Assembly: GCA_002701865.2 (NCBI GenBank)
Contig: NZWH02000016.1
Span: 91,474-101,412 of the forward strand
Reading direction: 5' to 3'
Length of the DNA: 9,939 nt
Origin: a bacterium
GTDB lineage: Bacteria > Desulfobacterota_D > UBA1144
Shown in pieces: positions 1 through 7,014 of this stretch; position 1 is the first letter of the stretch, and each line of letters opens with the position of its first letter. The position numbers were made by a program, and so were the translations under genes. The notes beneath the pieces were generated by a model that saw only the letters and a list, made by a program, of their open reading frames with translations, ran no database searches and was not told the origin of the DNA.

Positions 1-330
1 TCCGAAATTTTGATAAATTTAACAAACGATAGATGGTATGGAAATAGTCTGGCTCCATATCAGCACTTAATGCTATCCATTCCTAGGTCAATTGAGAATA
101 AAAGATTTTTGATAAGATCCACATATAATGGCTTAAGCGCAATTGTGTCACCTACAGGAAAAATACTAAATAAAATCAAAATAAATAAAAGTGAGTACTT
201 AATTGAAGAAGTTATACTAAGGAAAGACAAAAGTTTTTATACAGCGAACTATACCAATATTAGAATAATTTACTATCTAATATTTATTTGGATAGCTGCA
301 CTATTTATTAAAGAAATTAGAAAGAAGTAG
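1..330 (+). CDS. lnt: Apolipoprotein N-acyltransferase, C-terminal part (5' truncated by window)
   Basis: This is the last 109 codons of Lnt, the inner-membrane enzyme that adds the third acyl chain to the N-terminal Cys of lipoproteins. The open frame runs in from the left edge (SEILINLTND...), so the TTG at position 10 is an internal Leu codon, not a start. Seen directly: NLTNDRWYG, then APYQHL, the RSIENKRFLIRSTYNG stretch and SAIVSPTGKI, which match the end of the nitrilase-like domain in the family order. The catalytic Cys should lie a few tens of residues upstream, outside the window. A hydrophobic stretch (IIYYLIFIWIAALF) before the basic tail KEIRKK fits the last membrane helix of Lnt. 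The gene ends in TAG at 328-330, and its final 30 bases overlap the 3' end of the opposing hisC. The family call is confident; start and length are unknown. Confidence 0.88.
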   Translation, partial: SEILINLTNDRWYGNSLAPYQHLMLSIPRSIENKRFLIRSTYNGLSAIVSPTGKILNKIKINKSEYLIEEVILRKDKSFYTANYTNIRIIYYLIFIWIAALFIKEIRKK

Positions 331-1377
331 CATAAGCCTATTGTTCTCTTTTGGTAAGCCAACAGTAATTCTTAAACAATTATTCAGCTTTTTATTATTA
401 AGGAAGTTCTTTACAATCAAATCATTAGATTTTAGAAAACTAAAAAGTGCGTCAGAATTCTTTAATCTAATAAGAATAAAATTGGAGTCTGAACTATATA
501 CCTTAATATCAGGGATTTTATTCAGAAAAGCTTCGACCTTCATTCTTTGAGTTTTAATAATACCAATCTGTTTTTCTATGATAGATTGGTCTTTAAAGAA
601 TTTGGTCGCTATTAACTGCGAAAAAGAAGAAACATTGTATGGGAGCCTTAATTTATCAACACTATCTATAAGACTTTTTTCTCCTAATAAAAAACCTAAC
701 CTTAAAGAAGCAAAACCTACTTTAGACATAGTTTTCATAATCAACATATTCTTATAACTTTTCAAAGATTTAACAAAAGAAAAGTCCGAATAATCTGAAT
801 ATGCTTCGTCAACAACAACAATTCCTTTTGAAAAATTAACAATTTTAATTATATCCTCTTGTTTAAAAGAATTCCCTGAGGGGTTATTTGGACTTGCTAT
901 GAAAATAATATCAGGATCATGTAGCGTTATTTTCTTTAAAACTTTTTCAACATCTAGCTTAAATTCAGAGCTTAAGGGAACACTTACTCCCTTTAATCCC
1001 AGACCTTTGGTCAAAATTTTATACATTGAAAAACTTGGATCTAGATAAAGAACTTTAGATGATTTTCCTGTTAAAGTAAGAAGGATATAAAGGATTAGTT
1101 CATCAGAACCATTCCCAATCAATACCTGACCTTTTTTTAGACCATAAAATTTTAAAATACTATTTTTAAGCTTGTCTTGCGTAGAATCAGGATACCTATT
1201 AATATCTTTTATTTTCATACTCTTTAAAAACTTTTTTTCTAGAGCGCTAGAGTTAAATATATTTTCGAAGTTGAAAGGTGACTCGTTAGCGTTCAATCTA
1301 TAAGCAAAATTGGTTTTATCAGCAGAATACGAATCAAAATCCTTTAGAAATTTTTTCAGTCTAATTTTATTAGTCAT
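301..1377 (-). CDS. hisC: Histidinol-phosphate aminotransferase
   Basis: A 358-residue class I/II fold PLP aminotransferase, a normal length for HisC. It transaminates imidazole-acetol phosphate with glutamate to give histidinol phosphate in the cytoplasm. Visible landmarks: substrate-arm motif LNANESPF (28-35), RYPD (61-64), GNGSDELI (88-95), SPNNPSGN (162-169), VVVDEAYSDY with Asp190 and Tyr193 contacting PLP, MSK with Lys219 as the likely Schiff-base lysine, SLRLGF with Arg226, and LRITVG with Arg336 binding substrate carboxylate or phosphate. The ATG at 1375-1377 overlaps the end of hisD by 8 bp and has a modest AAGGG Shine-Dalgarno 8 nt upstream, which suggests translational coupling. 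It is the last gene of the minus-strand block. I see no hairpin terminator beyond it; its stop lies inside lnt. HisC paralogues can use other aromatic substrates, but the neighbouring hisD supports the histidine role. Confidence 0.93.
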   Translation of the reverse strand: MTNKIRLKKFLKDFDSYSADKTNFAYRLNANESPFNFENIFNSSALEKKFLKSMKIKDINRYPDSTQDKLKNSILKFYGLKKGQVLIGNGSDELILYILLTLTGKSSKVLYLDPSFSMYKILTKGLGLKGVSVPLSSEFKLDVEKVLKKITLHDPDIIFIASPNNPSGNSFKQEDIIKIVNFSKGIVVVDEAYSDYSDFSFVKSLKSYKNMLIMKTMSKVGFASLRLGFLLGEKSLIDSVDKLRLPYNVSSFSQLIATKFFKDQSIIEKQIGIIKTQRMKVEAFLNKIPDIKVYSSDSNFILIRLKNSDALFSFLKSNDLIVKNFLNNKKLNNCLRITVGLPKENNRLMLLLSNFFNK

Positions 1378-2674
1378 TTTTTTTACCCTTTTCTAGCCTC
1401 AAGGCTATAGAATTAGCATGGCCATCAAGACCCTCTTCTTTGGCTAACAAGATTACATCCTGCCCTAAAGACTTTACTCCAAGCTTGGAGATTTTTGTAT
1501 AACTTGAATATTTGACAAAATCCAGCGCGCTCAATGGTGAGGAAAAGGTTGCACTGCCTGCAGTAGGTAGAACATGACTTGGACCTGCTATATAATCACC
1601 GAATGCTTCTCCAGAATTCTCACCAACGAAAATAGAACCTGCATTAAGAATTTTATTTTCGACTTGGGAAGATTGCTTTACGAAAATTTCAAGGTGCTCA
1701 GGTGCAAAAGCATTAGAGAAATTAATACAATCGTCTAGATTCTTCAAAACAAAAATCGTACCGTTTTGTTTAATTGAGGCATTTATTATATCTCTTCTTT
1801 TTAATGACGATGATTGCTTTTTAATTTGAGTTGAGATTGATTTAGCCAATTTCACAGACGTTGTTAAGCAAATAGCTGATGCTTGAACATCGTGTTCAGC
1901 TTGAGCAATTAAATCTGCAGCAACATATTCAGGATTAGCATTTGTATCTGCAATAATTAAAACCTCGCTGGGTCCTGCTATCATATCTATGTCAACCTTG
2001 CCAAATACTTGCTTTTTTGCAGTAGCAACAAAGATATTTCCAGGTCCTACAACTTTATCAACTGATTTAACACTATCCGTTCCATAAGCTAAAGCAGCTA
2101 TAGCCTGAGCGCCGCCTACTTGTAAAACTTCTTTGATTCCAAGCTGATCAGCCGTAAAAAGAATAGCGGGATTTATACCTTGTGTTCCAGGTGGAGTTGA
2201 AACAACTAACTCCTTTGATCCCGCAACTTTAGCAAGAGTAGCTGTCATTATTAAACTGGAAGGATAAGATGCGGTTCCCCCTGGGACATATATTCCAATT
2301 CTATTAATTGGATTAACATTCCAACCAAGTATGTTGCCGAATTCATCTTTATATCTGTGGGATTTAGGTAATTTCTTTTTTTGATAATTTTTAACTCGTT
2401 TAATAGATTTTTTAATAGATGACTTAATATTAGAGGACAGAAACATAGATGAATTATTAATTTGAGCTTGATCAATTCTTATATTTTTTTTAGTAAGTTC
2501 AAAATTATCAAACTTTCTAGATAGCTCAAAAAGGGATTTGTCCCCCCTAAGACGGACTTCACGCAATATATTATCAACTTTCTTTTCAATAACATTTAAG
2601 TCTTTTTCTTGTCTTCTTCTAATCTTATTAATTTGAATTTTAATATCTGAAGACTTAAGTTTAATAATTTTCAT
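1370..2674 (-). CDS. hisD: Histidinol dehydrogenase
   Basis: A 434-residue protein, the same length as the Escherichia coli enzyme. It catalyses the last two steps of histidine synthesis, the NAD-dependent four-electron oxidation of histidinol to histidine, with a catalytic zinc. Residue numbering agrees closely with the E. coli family member: zinc ligands Gln258 and His261 (in AQAEHD), Asp360 (FGD) and His419 (LDGHA), and the catalytic pair Glu326-His327 (FAPEHLE). Other signatures are IGIYVPGGTASYPS (126-139), GGAQAIAALAYGT (187-199), GPGNIFVATAKKQVFG (210-225) and MIAGPSEVLI. The N-terminal 110 residues are unusually Lys/Ile/Ser-rich, in line with the AT-rich genome. The ATG at 2672-2674 lacks a clear Shine-Dalgarno. 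It lies 43 bp after ctaB and overlaps hisC by 8 bp, so hisD-hisC form a pair, possibly expressed by readthrough from the oxidase operon. Confidence 0.96.
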   Translation of the reverse strand: MKIIKLKSSDIKIQINKIRRRQEKDLNVIEKKVDNILREVRLRGDKSLFELSRKFDNFELTKKNIRIDQAQINNSSMFLSSNIKSSIKKSIKRVKNYQKKKLPKSHRYKDEFGNILGWNVNPINRIGIYVPGGTASYPSSLIMTATLAKVAGSKELVVSTPPGTQGINPAILFTADQLGIKEVLQVGGAQAIAALAYGTDSVKSVDKVVGPGNIFVATAKKQVFGKVDIDMIAGPSEVLIIADTNANPEYVAADLIAQAEHDVQASAICLTTSVKLAKSISTQIKKQSSSLKRRDIINASIKQNGTIFVLKNLDDCINFSNAFAPEHLEIFVKQSSQVENKILNAGSIFVGENSGEAFGDYIAGPSHVLPTAGSATFSSPLSALDFVKYSSYTKISKLGVKSLGQDVILLAKEEGLDGHANSIALRLEKGKKND

Positions 2675-2717
2675 ACTTTAAACTATACAATAAATTTTTT
2701 AAATTATGATAAAAATA

Positions 2718-3587
2718 CTAGTTAATAAAAATTATATCTACAGAAATAAAAATATTAATTAACAGCATGTAGAGAATTGAAAACAAAAAAACTCTCTTGT
2801 AATGTTTCTTCTCTTTGAATGAAAGGAATACTAGATATAAGAAAGACAGGCCCAAGATAATTGCCATTACTGCATAAAAGTTTGAACAAATTCCAACAAT
2901 CCAGAAATATAAAGATATTGGCAATAAAGCCAAACTGTATATCAATATCAGGTAATTGGTAAACTCTTGCCCATAAACTATTGGCATAGTTGGAAAACCT
3001 CCCTTTTCATAGTCATCCAAAAGGTGTTGGGCCAAAGCCCAAAAATGAGGAGGCTGCCAAACCATCATAAATAGAAATAAAACTATTATATCTAGGTATC
3101 CGATTGATAATTCTGGTTGAATTGAGGAATATCCGATAATAACTGGTAGAGCGCCTGGAATTCCACCTAAAACAGTACCAAAAGGGGAAGACCTCTTTAA
3201 AAAGAGCGTATAGTAAACAGTATATGAAAGTATAGCTAGGAGTATTAAAGAACAATTTAAAAGATTAATATAAATTGCAGAAAGCGCGAGTGAAATAGTT
3301 ATCAAAAAAGCAGCTATCATAGATAAATTTTTAATTCCTACCAACTTTAATGCTTTGACCCGATCTTCCAGTCTTTCCATCAGCTCATCATTTTCACGTT
3401 CGATTAAATTGTTAACCATTGCTGATCCCGCAGCTGAAAAAATCAAACATAAGAGTGATAATAGAGTAATCTGGAGTGATGGTACTCCAGAATGGGCTAT
3501 AACAATTCCTGTAAATCCAGTTAAACCTACACTTAATATTATATTTGGCTTTGATAGGGATATTACTGCCTTTAAGTACTTCATCAA
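2718..3587 (-). CDS. ctaB: Protoheme IX farnesyltransferase (heme O synthase)
   Basis: A 289-residue polytopic UbiA-superfamily prenyltransferase that transfers farnesyl from FPP to heme B, giving heme O, in the inner membrane. Recognisable family elements: SLSKPNI near the N terminus, the first acidic motif at 59-67 (NNLIEREND), YTLFLKRSSPFGTVLGGIPG (125-144), WQPPHFWALA (177-186) and the second acidic region DDYEKGGFPTMPIVYG (191-206). About eight or nine hydrophobic helices are visible. Two oddities: the first aspartate of the NxxxDxxxD signature is Glu63, and the usual RTxxRPL that follows reads RLEDRVK, lacking the Thr and Pro. The rest is intact and no frameshift is needed, so the enzyme is probably functional. 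The ATG at 3585-3587 overlaps the ctaA stop as ATGA, and heme A synthase is the gene just upstream, so the two act in sequence. Only a weak AAGAAG-like ribosome binding site is present. Confidence 0.93.
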   Translation of the reverse strand: MMKYLKAVISLSKPNIILSVGLTGFTGIVIAHSGVPSLQITLLSLLCLIFSAAGSAMVNNLIERENDELMERLEDRVKALKLVGIKNLSMIAAFLITISLALSAIYINLLNCSLILLAILSYTVYYTLFLKRSSPFGTVLGGIPGALPVIIGYSSIQPELSIGYLDIIVLFLFMMVWQPPHFWALAQHLLDDYEKGGFPTMPIVYGQEFTNYLILIYSLALLPISLYFWIVGICSNFYAVMAIILGLSFLYLVFLSFKEKKHYKRVFLFSILYMLLINIFISVDIIFIN

Positions 3588-4441
3588 TTAACTTCTTTCT
3601 TTATAAACAATAAATTAAGGATAACTCCAACGATTAGAAGGGCAATTAAAAGATGAATTGCAGTCATTGAAAAAGCTAATTTTGAAAGTACTACAAACAC
3701 TCCTACGGCAACTTGGATTAGAACTAGAAAAGCGAGTCGCTTAAGATTTAATAAAATCTCTGGATTTGCTTTTGAGTAATAACCTTTAAAAAATAACCAA
3801 AAAGAAACTAATAAAATAACAACTCCACTGATTCTGTGGAATAAATGAACAAATACTGTTTTACTTAAATAAGGTGGCCACCAATAGCCCAAGCATCTTG
3901 GAAAATCAGGGCATGCCAATCCTGCATTCGAATGTCTCACATAGGCGCCTAGTACTAATTGCCAATAAACAAATAAAAAAAGAATCAAATATGGAAGATT
4001 TTTTTTATTAAAAATATTAACTAATTTTAATTTATCACTGTCGGTATACTTACACATAATATAGATTAGAATGAAAATTATTATTGCATTTCCAAAATGG
4101 AAGGTAGTTATATTTGTTTCAAGCTGAAGTATAACTACTAGTGCTCCCGCAATAATCTGAACAGCAAGCAAGATAGAACAAATTATGGGTATCAACTTAT
4201 ATGCTCCCTTATAAAGTTTTAATCTTTTTCTCGCAAGGAAAGCAAAGAATATTGTTACAAATAGTCCAAGAACTCTATGCCCATGCTCCATAAAAATTGG
4301 GAAATTAATTTCTGGAAAAAAGCTACCAAAACATAAAGGCCAATCTGGACATGCTAGACCAGCTCCCAAACCACTTACCATATTTCCCCATACAAGTAGA
4401 AGAACAAGAGAGTATAAAGTTAACTTTTCAATTCTGCCCAT
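3584..4441 (-). CDS. ctaA: Heme A synthase (COX15/CtaA family)
   Basis: A 285-residue membrane protein of two homologous four-helix halves that oxidises the C8 methyl of heme O to a formyl, making heme A. Each half carries a paired-cysteine loop: CPDWPLC (Cys31, Cys37) and CPDFPRC (Cys177, Cys183), as in the Cys-pair class typified by Bacillus subtilis CtaA. Heme-ligand histidines are visible as His55 (in EHGHR, with Glu52 in the position of the catalytic glutamate), His115 (TTFHFGNA), His202 (VHLFHR) and His263 (AIHLL). It has no long N-terminal extension. Four bases separate it from the end of ctaF and there is no recognisable Shine-Dalgarno, so translation is likely coupled. It overlaps ctaB by 4 bp. 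Product use: heme A for subunit I encoded upstream in the same operon. Confidence 0.94.
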   Translation of the reverse strand: MGRIEKLTLYSLVLLLVWGNMVSGLGAGLACPDWPLCFGSFFPEINFPIFMEHGHRVLGLFVTIFFAFLARKRLKLYKGAYKLIPIICSILLAVQIIAGALVVILQLETNITTFHFGNAIIIFILIYIMCKYTDSDKLKLVNIFNKKNLPYLILFLFVYWQLVLGAYVRHSNAGLACPDFPRCLGYWWPPYLSKTVFVHLFHRISGVVILLVSFWLFFKGYYSKANPEILLNLKRLAFLVLIQVAVGVFVVLSKLAFSMTAIHLLIALLIVGVILNLLFIKKEVN

Positions 4442-4445
4442 AATA

Positions 4446-4727
4446 TTAATTAATTACGCGTGAAAACATATCAGTAGCAGTAAAAGAAATTAAAAGGAAC
4501 AACAAGAAAATTGGGTAAGTTGCATAAATCCAAGTCAATCCATCTTCATGCTTTAAATGCATGAAGTGATATGCAACTACTCCTGCTTTTATTGATGCAA
4601 TAAAGAGTGCAATTGGAACATTTAAAATTCCAAAATCAAATTGTGCGGCTCCAACAGTGATTACAGTTAGAAACATCAAAAAAAGCCAAATATTTATAAG
4701 CGACTTATAGGAACCATGATTATCCAT
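4446..4727 (-). CDS. ctaF: Cytochrome c oxidase subunit IV (prokaryotic COX4 type)
   Basis: A 93-residue inner-membrane protein with three hydrophobic segments (about residues 11-28, 34-55 and 66-84). The family signature lies at 47-61: KAGVVAYHFMHLKHE, closely matching the K-x-x-x-V-x-x-x-FMHLK pattern of bacterial COX4-like subunits. The gene lies where such a subunit normally sits, directly after subunit III. These small subunits are non-catalytic and help stabilise or assemble the oxidase. The ATG at 4725-4727 is set by a strong AAGGAG 5 nt upstream; that Shine-Dalgarno shares two bases with the TAA stop of ctaE, implying tight coupling. The symbol follows Bacillus use; coxD or simply subunit IV would be equivalent. 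Confidence 0.87.
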   Translation of the reverse strand: MDNHGSYKSLINIWLFLMFLTVITVGAAQFDFGILNVPIALFIASIKAGVVAYHFMHLKHEDGLTWIYATYPIFLLFLLISFTATDMFSRVIN

Positions 4728-4732
4728 AAAAA

Positions 4733-4738
4733 CTCCTT
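4733..4738 (-). promoter_or_regulatory. Ribosome binding site of ctaF overlapping the ctaE stop
   Basis: On the minus strand TAAGGAG combines the ctaE stop codon TAA with the Shine-Dalgarno AAGGAG, 5 nt before the ctaF ATG. A ribosome terminating on ctaE therefore sits on the initiation site of ctaF. Confidence 0.8.
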
Positions 4739-5399
4739 AACCTACTAGATATAATAAAGGAAAAAGGTAAATCCATATTAAATCCACCAAATGCCAATAT
4801 AATCCTCCAATTTCTATTGCTGTATAATTCTCTTTATTGTATTTGCCCTTGTAAACTTTACGTAAGAGGATGCCGAGCACAGCCATGCCAATAAAAACAT
4901 GCAACATGTGAACACCTGTTGCTGCAAAATAGATTGAATAAAAAATATCAGTTCCAGGGAAAATGCCCTTGCTAAACTTGTACGTATATTCAAAGTATTT
5001 GTTTACAGCAAAAATTGCAGCACATATAATTGTCACCCACAGCATTACTTTTACTAATTTAATTCTATTTTCTTGTATCGCTTTAACCGCAATAGCAACA
5101 GTTAAGCTACTAAAAATCAAAATCACAGTATTTACAGACCCTAGAACTACATCTAAGCTCTTCGATCCATCCATAAACATTTCGGGATATTTGGCACGAT
5201 AAATAGCGTAAGCTGCGAAGAGTCCACCAAAAAGCAAAAGTTCGGTGGCAAGAAAAAGCCACATTCCTAGTTTGGCGCTTTCATGCTCTGTTACAGGGTC
5301 AAAATGATGATGTCCGTCATCTTCTTCTATAGAAGGTACCATTTCAGATGGATAAGCAATTGACTTGATTATTTTGCCAGTAATTGCAAAAATTCCCAT
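4737..5399 (-). CDS. ctaE: Cytochrome c oxidase subunit III
   Basis: A 220-residue COX3 family subunit of the five-helix bacterial form, integral to the inner membrane. Motifs: KLGMWLFLATELLLFGGLFAAY (43-64, containing the conserved Glu53), GSVNTVILIFSSLT (87-100), GVHMLHVFIG (162-171) and EIGGLYWHLVDLIWIYLFPLLYL near the end. A His/Asp-rich stretch (DDGHHHFDP, 27-35) precedes the first helix. I chose the ATG at 5397-5399 (MGIFAITG...) rather than one 23 codons further upstream: the chosen start has an AGGAGGAG Shine-Dalgarno 7 nt away and lies 1 base after the ctaD stop, whereas the longer form would overlap ctaD by 68 bp and adds an unrelated basic peptide. Nine bases separate it from ctaF. 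Confidence 0.94.
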   Translation of the reverse strand: MGIFAITGKIIKSIAYPSEMVPSIEEDDGHHHFDPVTEHESAKLGMWLFLATELLLFGGLFAAYAIYRAKYPEMFMDGSKSLDVVLGSVNTVILIFSSLTVAIAVKAIQENRIKLVKVMLWVTIICAAIFAVNKYFEYTYKFSKGIFPGTDIFYSIYFAATGVHMLHVFIGMAVLGILLRKVYKGKYNKENYTAIEIGGLYWHLVDLIWIYLFPLLYLVG

Positions 5400-5400
5400 A

Positions 5401-6996
5401 TTAAGACTCCTCCTCAATCTTGGTGCCATAATTGTAAACAGGTTCGGTGATAGTAGGAATCTCATCAAAATTAAAAGTTCCAGGAGGTGAATCCATGCTC
5501 CACTCTAAAGATAAAGATTTATAAGGATTTCCCGGTGCCTTTCCAGGCAAGGGTCTCATTAAAGTCCAAAGCATTAAAATAAAACCGACTGCTCCTATCC
5601 AAGTTCCATAAGTAGACAGTTGATGAAGAGACTGAAATTCCGGAGCGTAATTAAAATACCTTCTTGGCATACCAAGTGTTCCCATAATAAATTGTGGAAA
5701 AAAGATAACATTAAATCCAATGAAAATAAGAACGAAAGCTATCTTAGCTTTAAATTCGTCAAACATACGTCCCCACATTTTAGCGTACCAAAAATGGAGA
5801 GCAGCAAAGAAACCAAAAACAGTCCCGCCGATCATAACATAATGCATATGTGCAACAACAAAATATGTATCATGCAAATGAACGTCTGCGGCTAGTGCGC
5901 CTAAGAAAAGACCTGTAAGTCCCCCGATTGTAAAAAGAAAAATAAAAGCCAACGAATACAACATTGCTGTGCTCAGTTCAATTGACCCCTTATAAAGAGT
6001 CCAAAGCCAATTAAATACTTTAATAGCAGTTGGGACTGCAACGGCATATGTTATAACTGAGAAAATTACATTAATTAATTTTGATTGACCACTAACGAAC
6101 ATATGATGGCCCCATACAAGAAAGCTAATAAGAGCGATTGCCAAACTAGCATAAGCAATTGCCTTGTAACCAAAAATTGGCTTTCTTGCGAATACTGGCA
6201 TGATTTCCGAGATAATTCCCATAGCAGGCAAAATCATAATGTAGACCGCTGGGTGAGAATAGAACCAGAAGAAATGTTGAAACATTACTGGGTCCCCGCC
6301 TCTGGCAGGATCAAAAAAGCCCAAACCAAAATATCTTTCACCAATCAGTAATAATAATGTGATTCCAACGACCGGTGTTGCTAAAACTTGAAGTAATGAT
6401 GTTGCATAAGCGGCCCAACAAAAAAGAGGAAGCCTGTCCCAAGTCATACCAGGGGCTCTTAATTTATGCATAGTAACAATAAAATTTATTCCTGTTAAAA
6501 TTGAAGAAAATCCTAAAACAAAAATACCAAAAGTAATTAAAATCACATTTGCGCCCGTCTCTATTGAATAAGGAGTATAAAAAGTCCAACCTGTATCAGC
6601 TGGAGCTGCCAAGGCTATCATAAAAATTAGTGCACCTGCCAAATAAAGCCAAAAACTATATAAATTTAACTTTGGAAAGATTACATCTTTTGCTCCAATC
6701 ATAAGGGGGATTAAAAAGTTTCCAAAGCTAGCAGCAACTCCTGGAACAATAAATAGAAAAACCATCATTGACCCATGAAGAGTGAATAGAACATTATAAG
6801 TATCAGCACTGACAATTGTTTGCCCTGGCGTTAAATGCTCTGCCCTAAGCAAGAAGGATGCAATGGCAGCAATGATGAAGAAAACACCAATTGCCCACAA
6901 ATACATTACGCCTATTCTTTTATGGTCAACAGTGAAAAACCACGAACGAAATCCTTCACCGTTATCTAAATAATTTTTTTCATGCTCTTCTGACAT
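5401..6996 (-). CDS. ctaD: Cytochrome c oxidase subunit I (A2-type heme-copper oxidase)
   Basis: A 531-residue, roughly twelve-helix catalytic subunit that reduces O2 to water and pumps protons. Metal ligands are all present: His74 (LHGSMM) and His385 for low-spin heme a, His383 for heme a3, and His248, His297 and His298 for CuB, with Tyr252 four residues after His248 able to form the His-Tyr cross-link. [13 protein letters not shown] (375-387) and WGHHMF (295-300) are near canonical. Lys326 (PTAIKVFNW) marks the K channel. Asp104 and Asn111 mark the D-channel entrance. In helix VI the usual Glu of HPEVY is Ala250 and the preceding residues are Tyr246-Ser247, the YS signature of A2-type oxidases. 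The ATG has AAGGAG 8 nt upstream, in an 18-bp gap after ctaC. The acidic C-terminal tail (EEES) encodes the ribosome binding site of ctaE. Confidence 0.98.
   Translation of the reverse strand: MSEEHEKNYLDNGEGFRSWFFTVDHKRIGVMYLWAIGVFFIIAAIASFLLRAEHLTPGQTIVSADTYNVLFTLHGSMMVFLFIVPGVAASFGNFLIPLMIGAKDVIFPKLNLYSFWLYLAGALIFMIALAAPADTGWTFYTPYSIETGANVILITFGIFVLGFSSILTGINFIVTMHKLRAPGMTWDRLPLFCWAAYATSLLQVLATPVVGITLLLLIGERYFGLGFFDPARGGDPVMFQHFFWFYSHPAVYIMILPAMGIISEIMPVFARKPIFGYKAIAYASLAIALISFLVWGHHMFVSGQSKLINVIFSVITYAVAVPTAIKVFNWLWTLYKGSIELSTAMLYSLAFIFLFTIGGLTGLFLGALAADVHLHDTYFVVAHMHYVMIGGTVFGFFAALHFWYAKMWGRMFDEFKAKIAFVLIFIGFNVIFFPQFIMGTLGMPRRYFNYAPEFQSLHQLSTYGTWIGAVGFILMLWTLMRPLPGKAPGNPYKSLSLEWSMDSPPGTFNFDEIPTITEPVYNYGTKIEEES
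5407..5414 (-). promoter_or_regulatory. Ribosome binding site of ctaE, embedded in the end of ctaD
   Basis: On the minus strand AGGAGGAG lies 7 nt before the ATG at 5399. These bases also encode the Glu codons near the end of ctaD. This site decides the ctaE start in favour of the 220-residue form over a start 23 codons upstream. Confidence 0.85.
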
Positions 6997-7004
6997 ACAA
7001 CGTT

Positions 7005-7010
7005 CTCCTT
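7005..7010 (-). promoter_or_regulatory. Ribosome binding site of ctaD
   Basis: AAGGAG on the minus strand, 8 nt before the ctaD ATG at 6996 and inside the 18-bp ctaC-ctaD gap. It supports that start codon. Confidence 0.8.
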
Positions 7011-7014
7011 TTAA

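Noticed and set aside
10..12. TTG as the start of a short 106-residue protein.
   Set aside because: The frame is open to the left edge and the translated sequence is the interior of the Lnt catalytic domain, so this is a truncated gene.
2675..2717. A hisD promoter with TATAGT just before the ATG.
   Set aside because: No -35-like hexamer lies at the right distance and the gap is too AT-rich for a lone -10 match to mean much.
3339..3411. A frameshift in ctaB explaining the odd loop.
   Set aside because: Residue spacing to flanking motifs is exactly as in the family and no compensating frame restores RPL, so substitution is the simpler reading.
5397..5468. A longer subunit III start 23 codons upstream (MMRFLLSPN...).
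   Set aside because: It would overlap ctaD by 68 bp, adds an unrelated basic peptide, and the internal ATG has a far better Shine-Dalgarno and operon spacing.
5620..6351. Plus-strand open frames (91 and 88 codons) opposite ctaD.
   Set aside because: They are antisense to strongly conserved subunit I motifs, show no family resemblance and have low-complexity, Lys/Asn/Ser-rich translations. The same holds for the other short frames opposite or out of phase with hisC, hisD, ctaB, ctaE, ctaC, sco and the zinc-ribbon gene.
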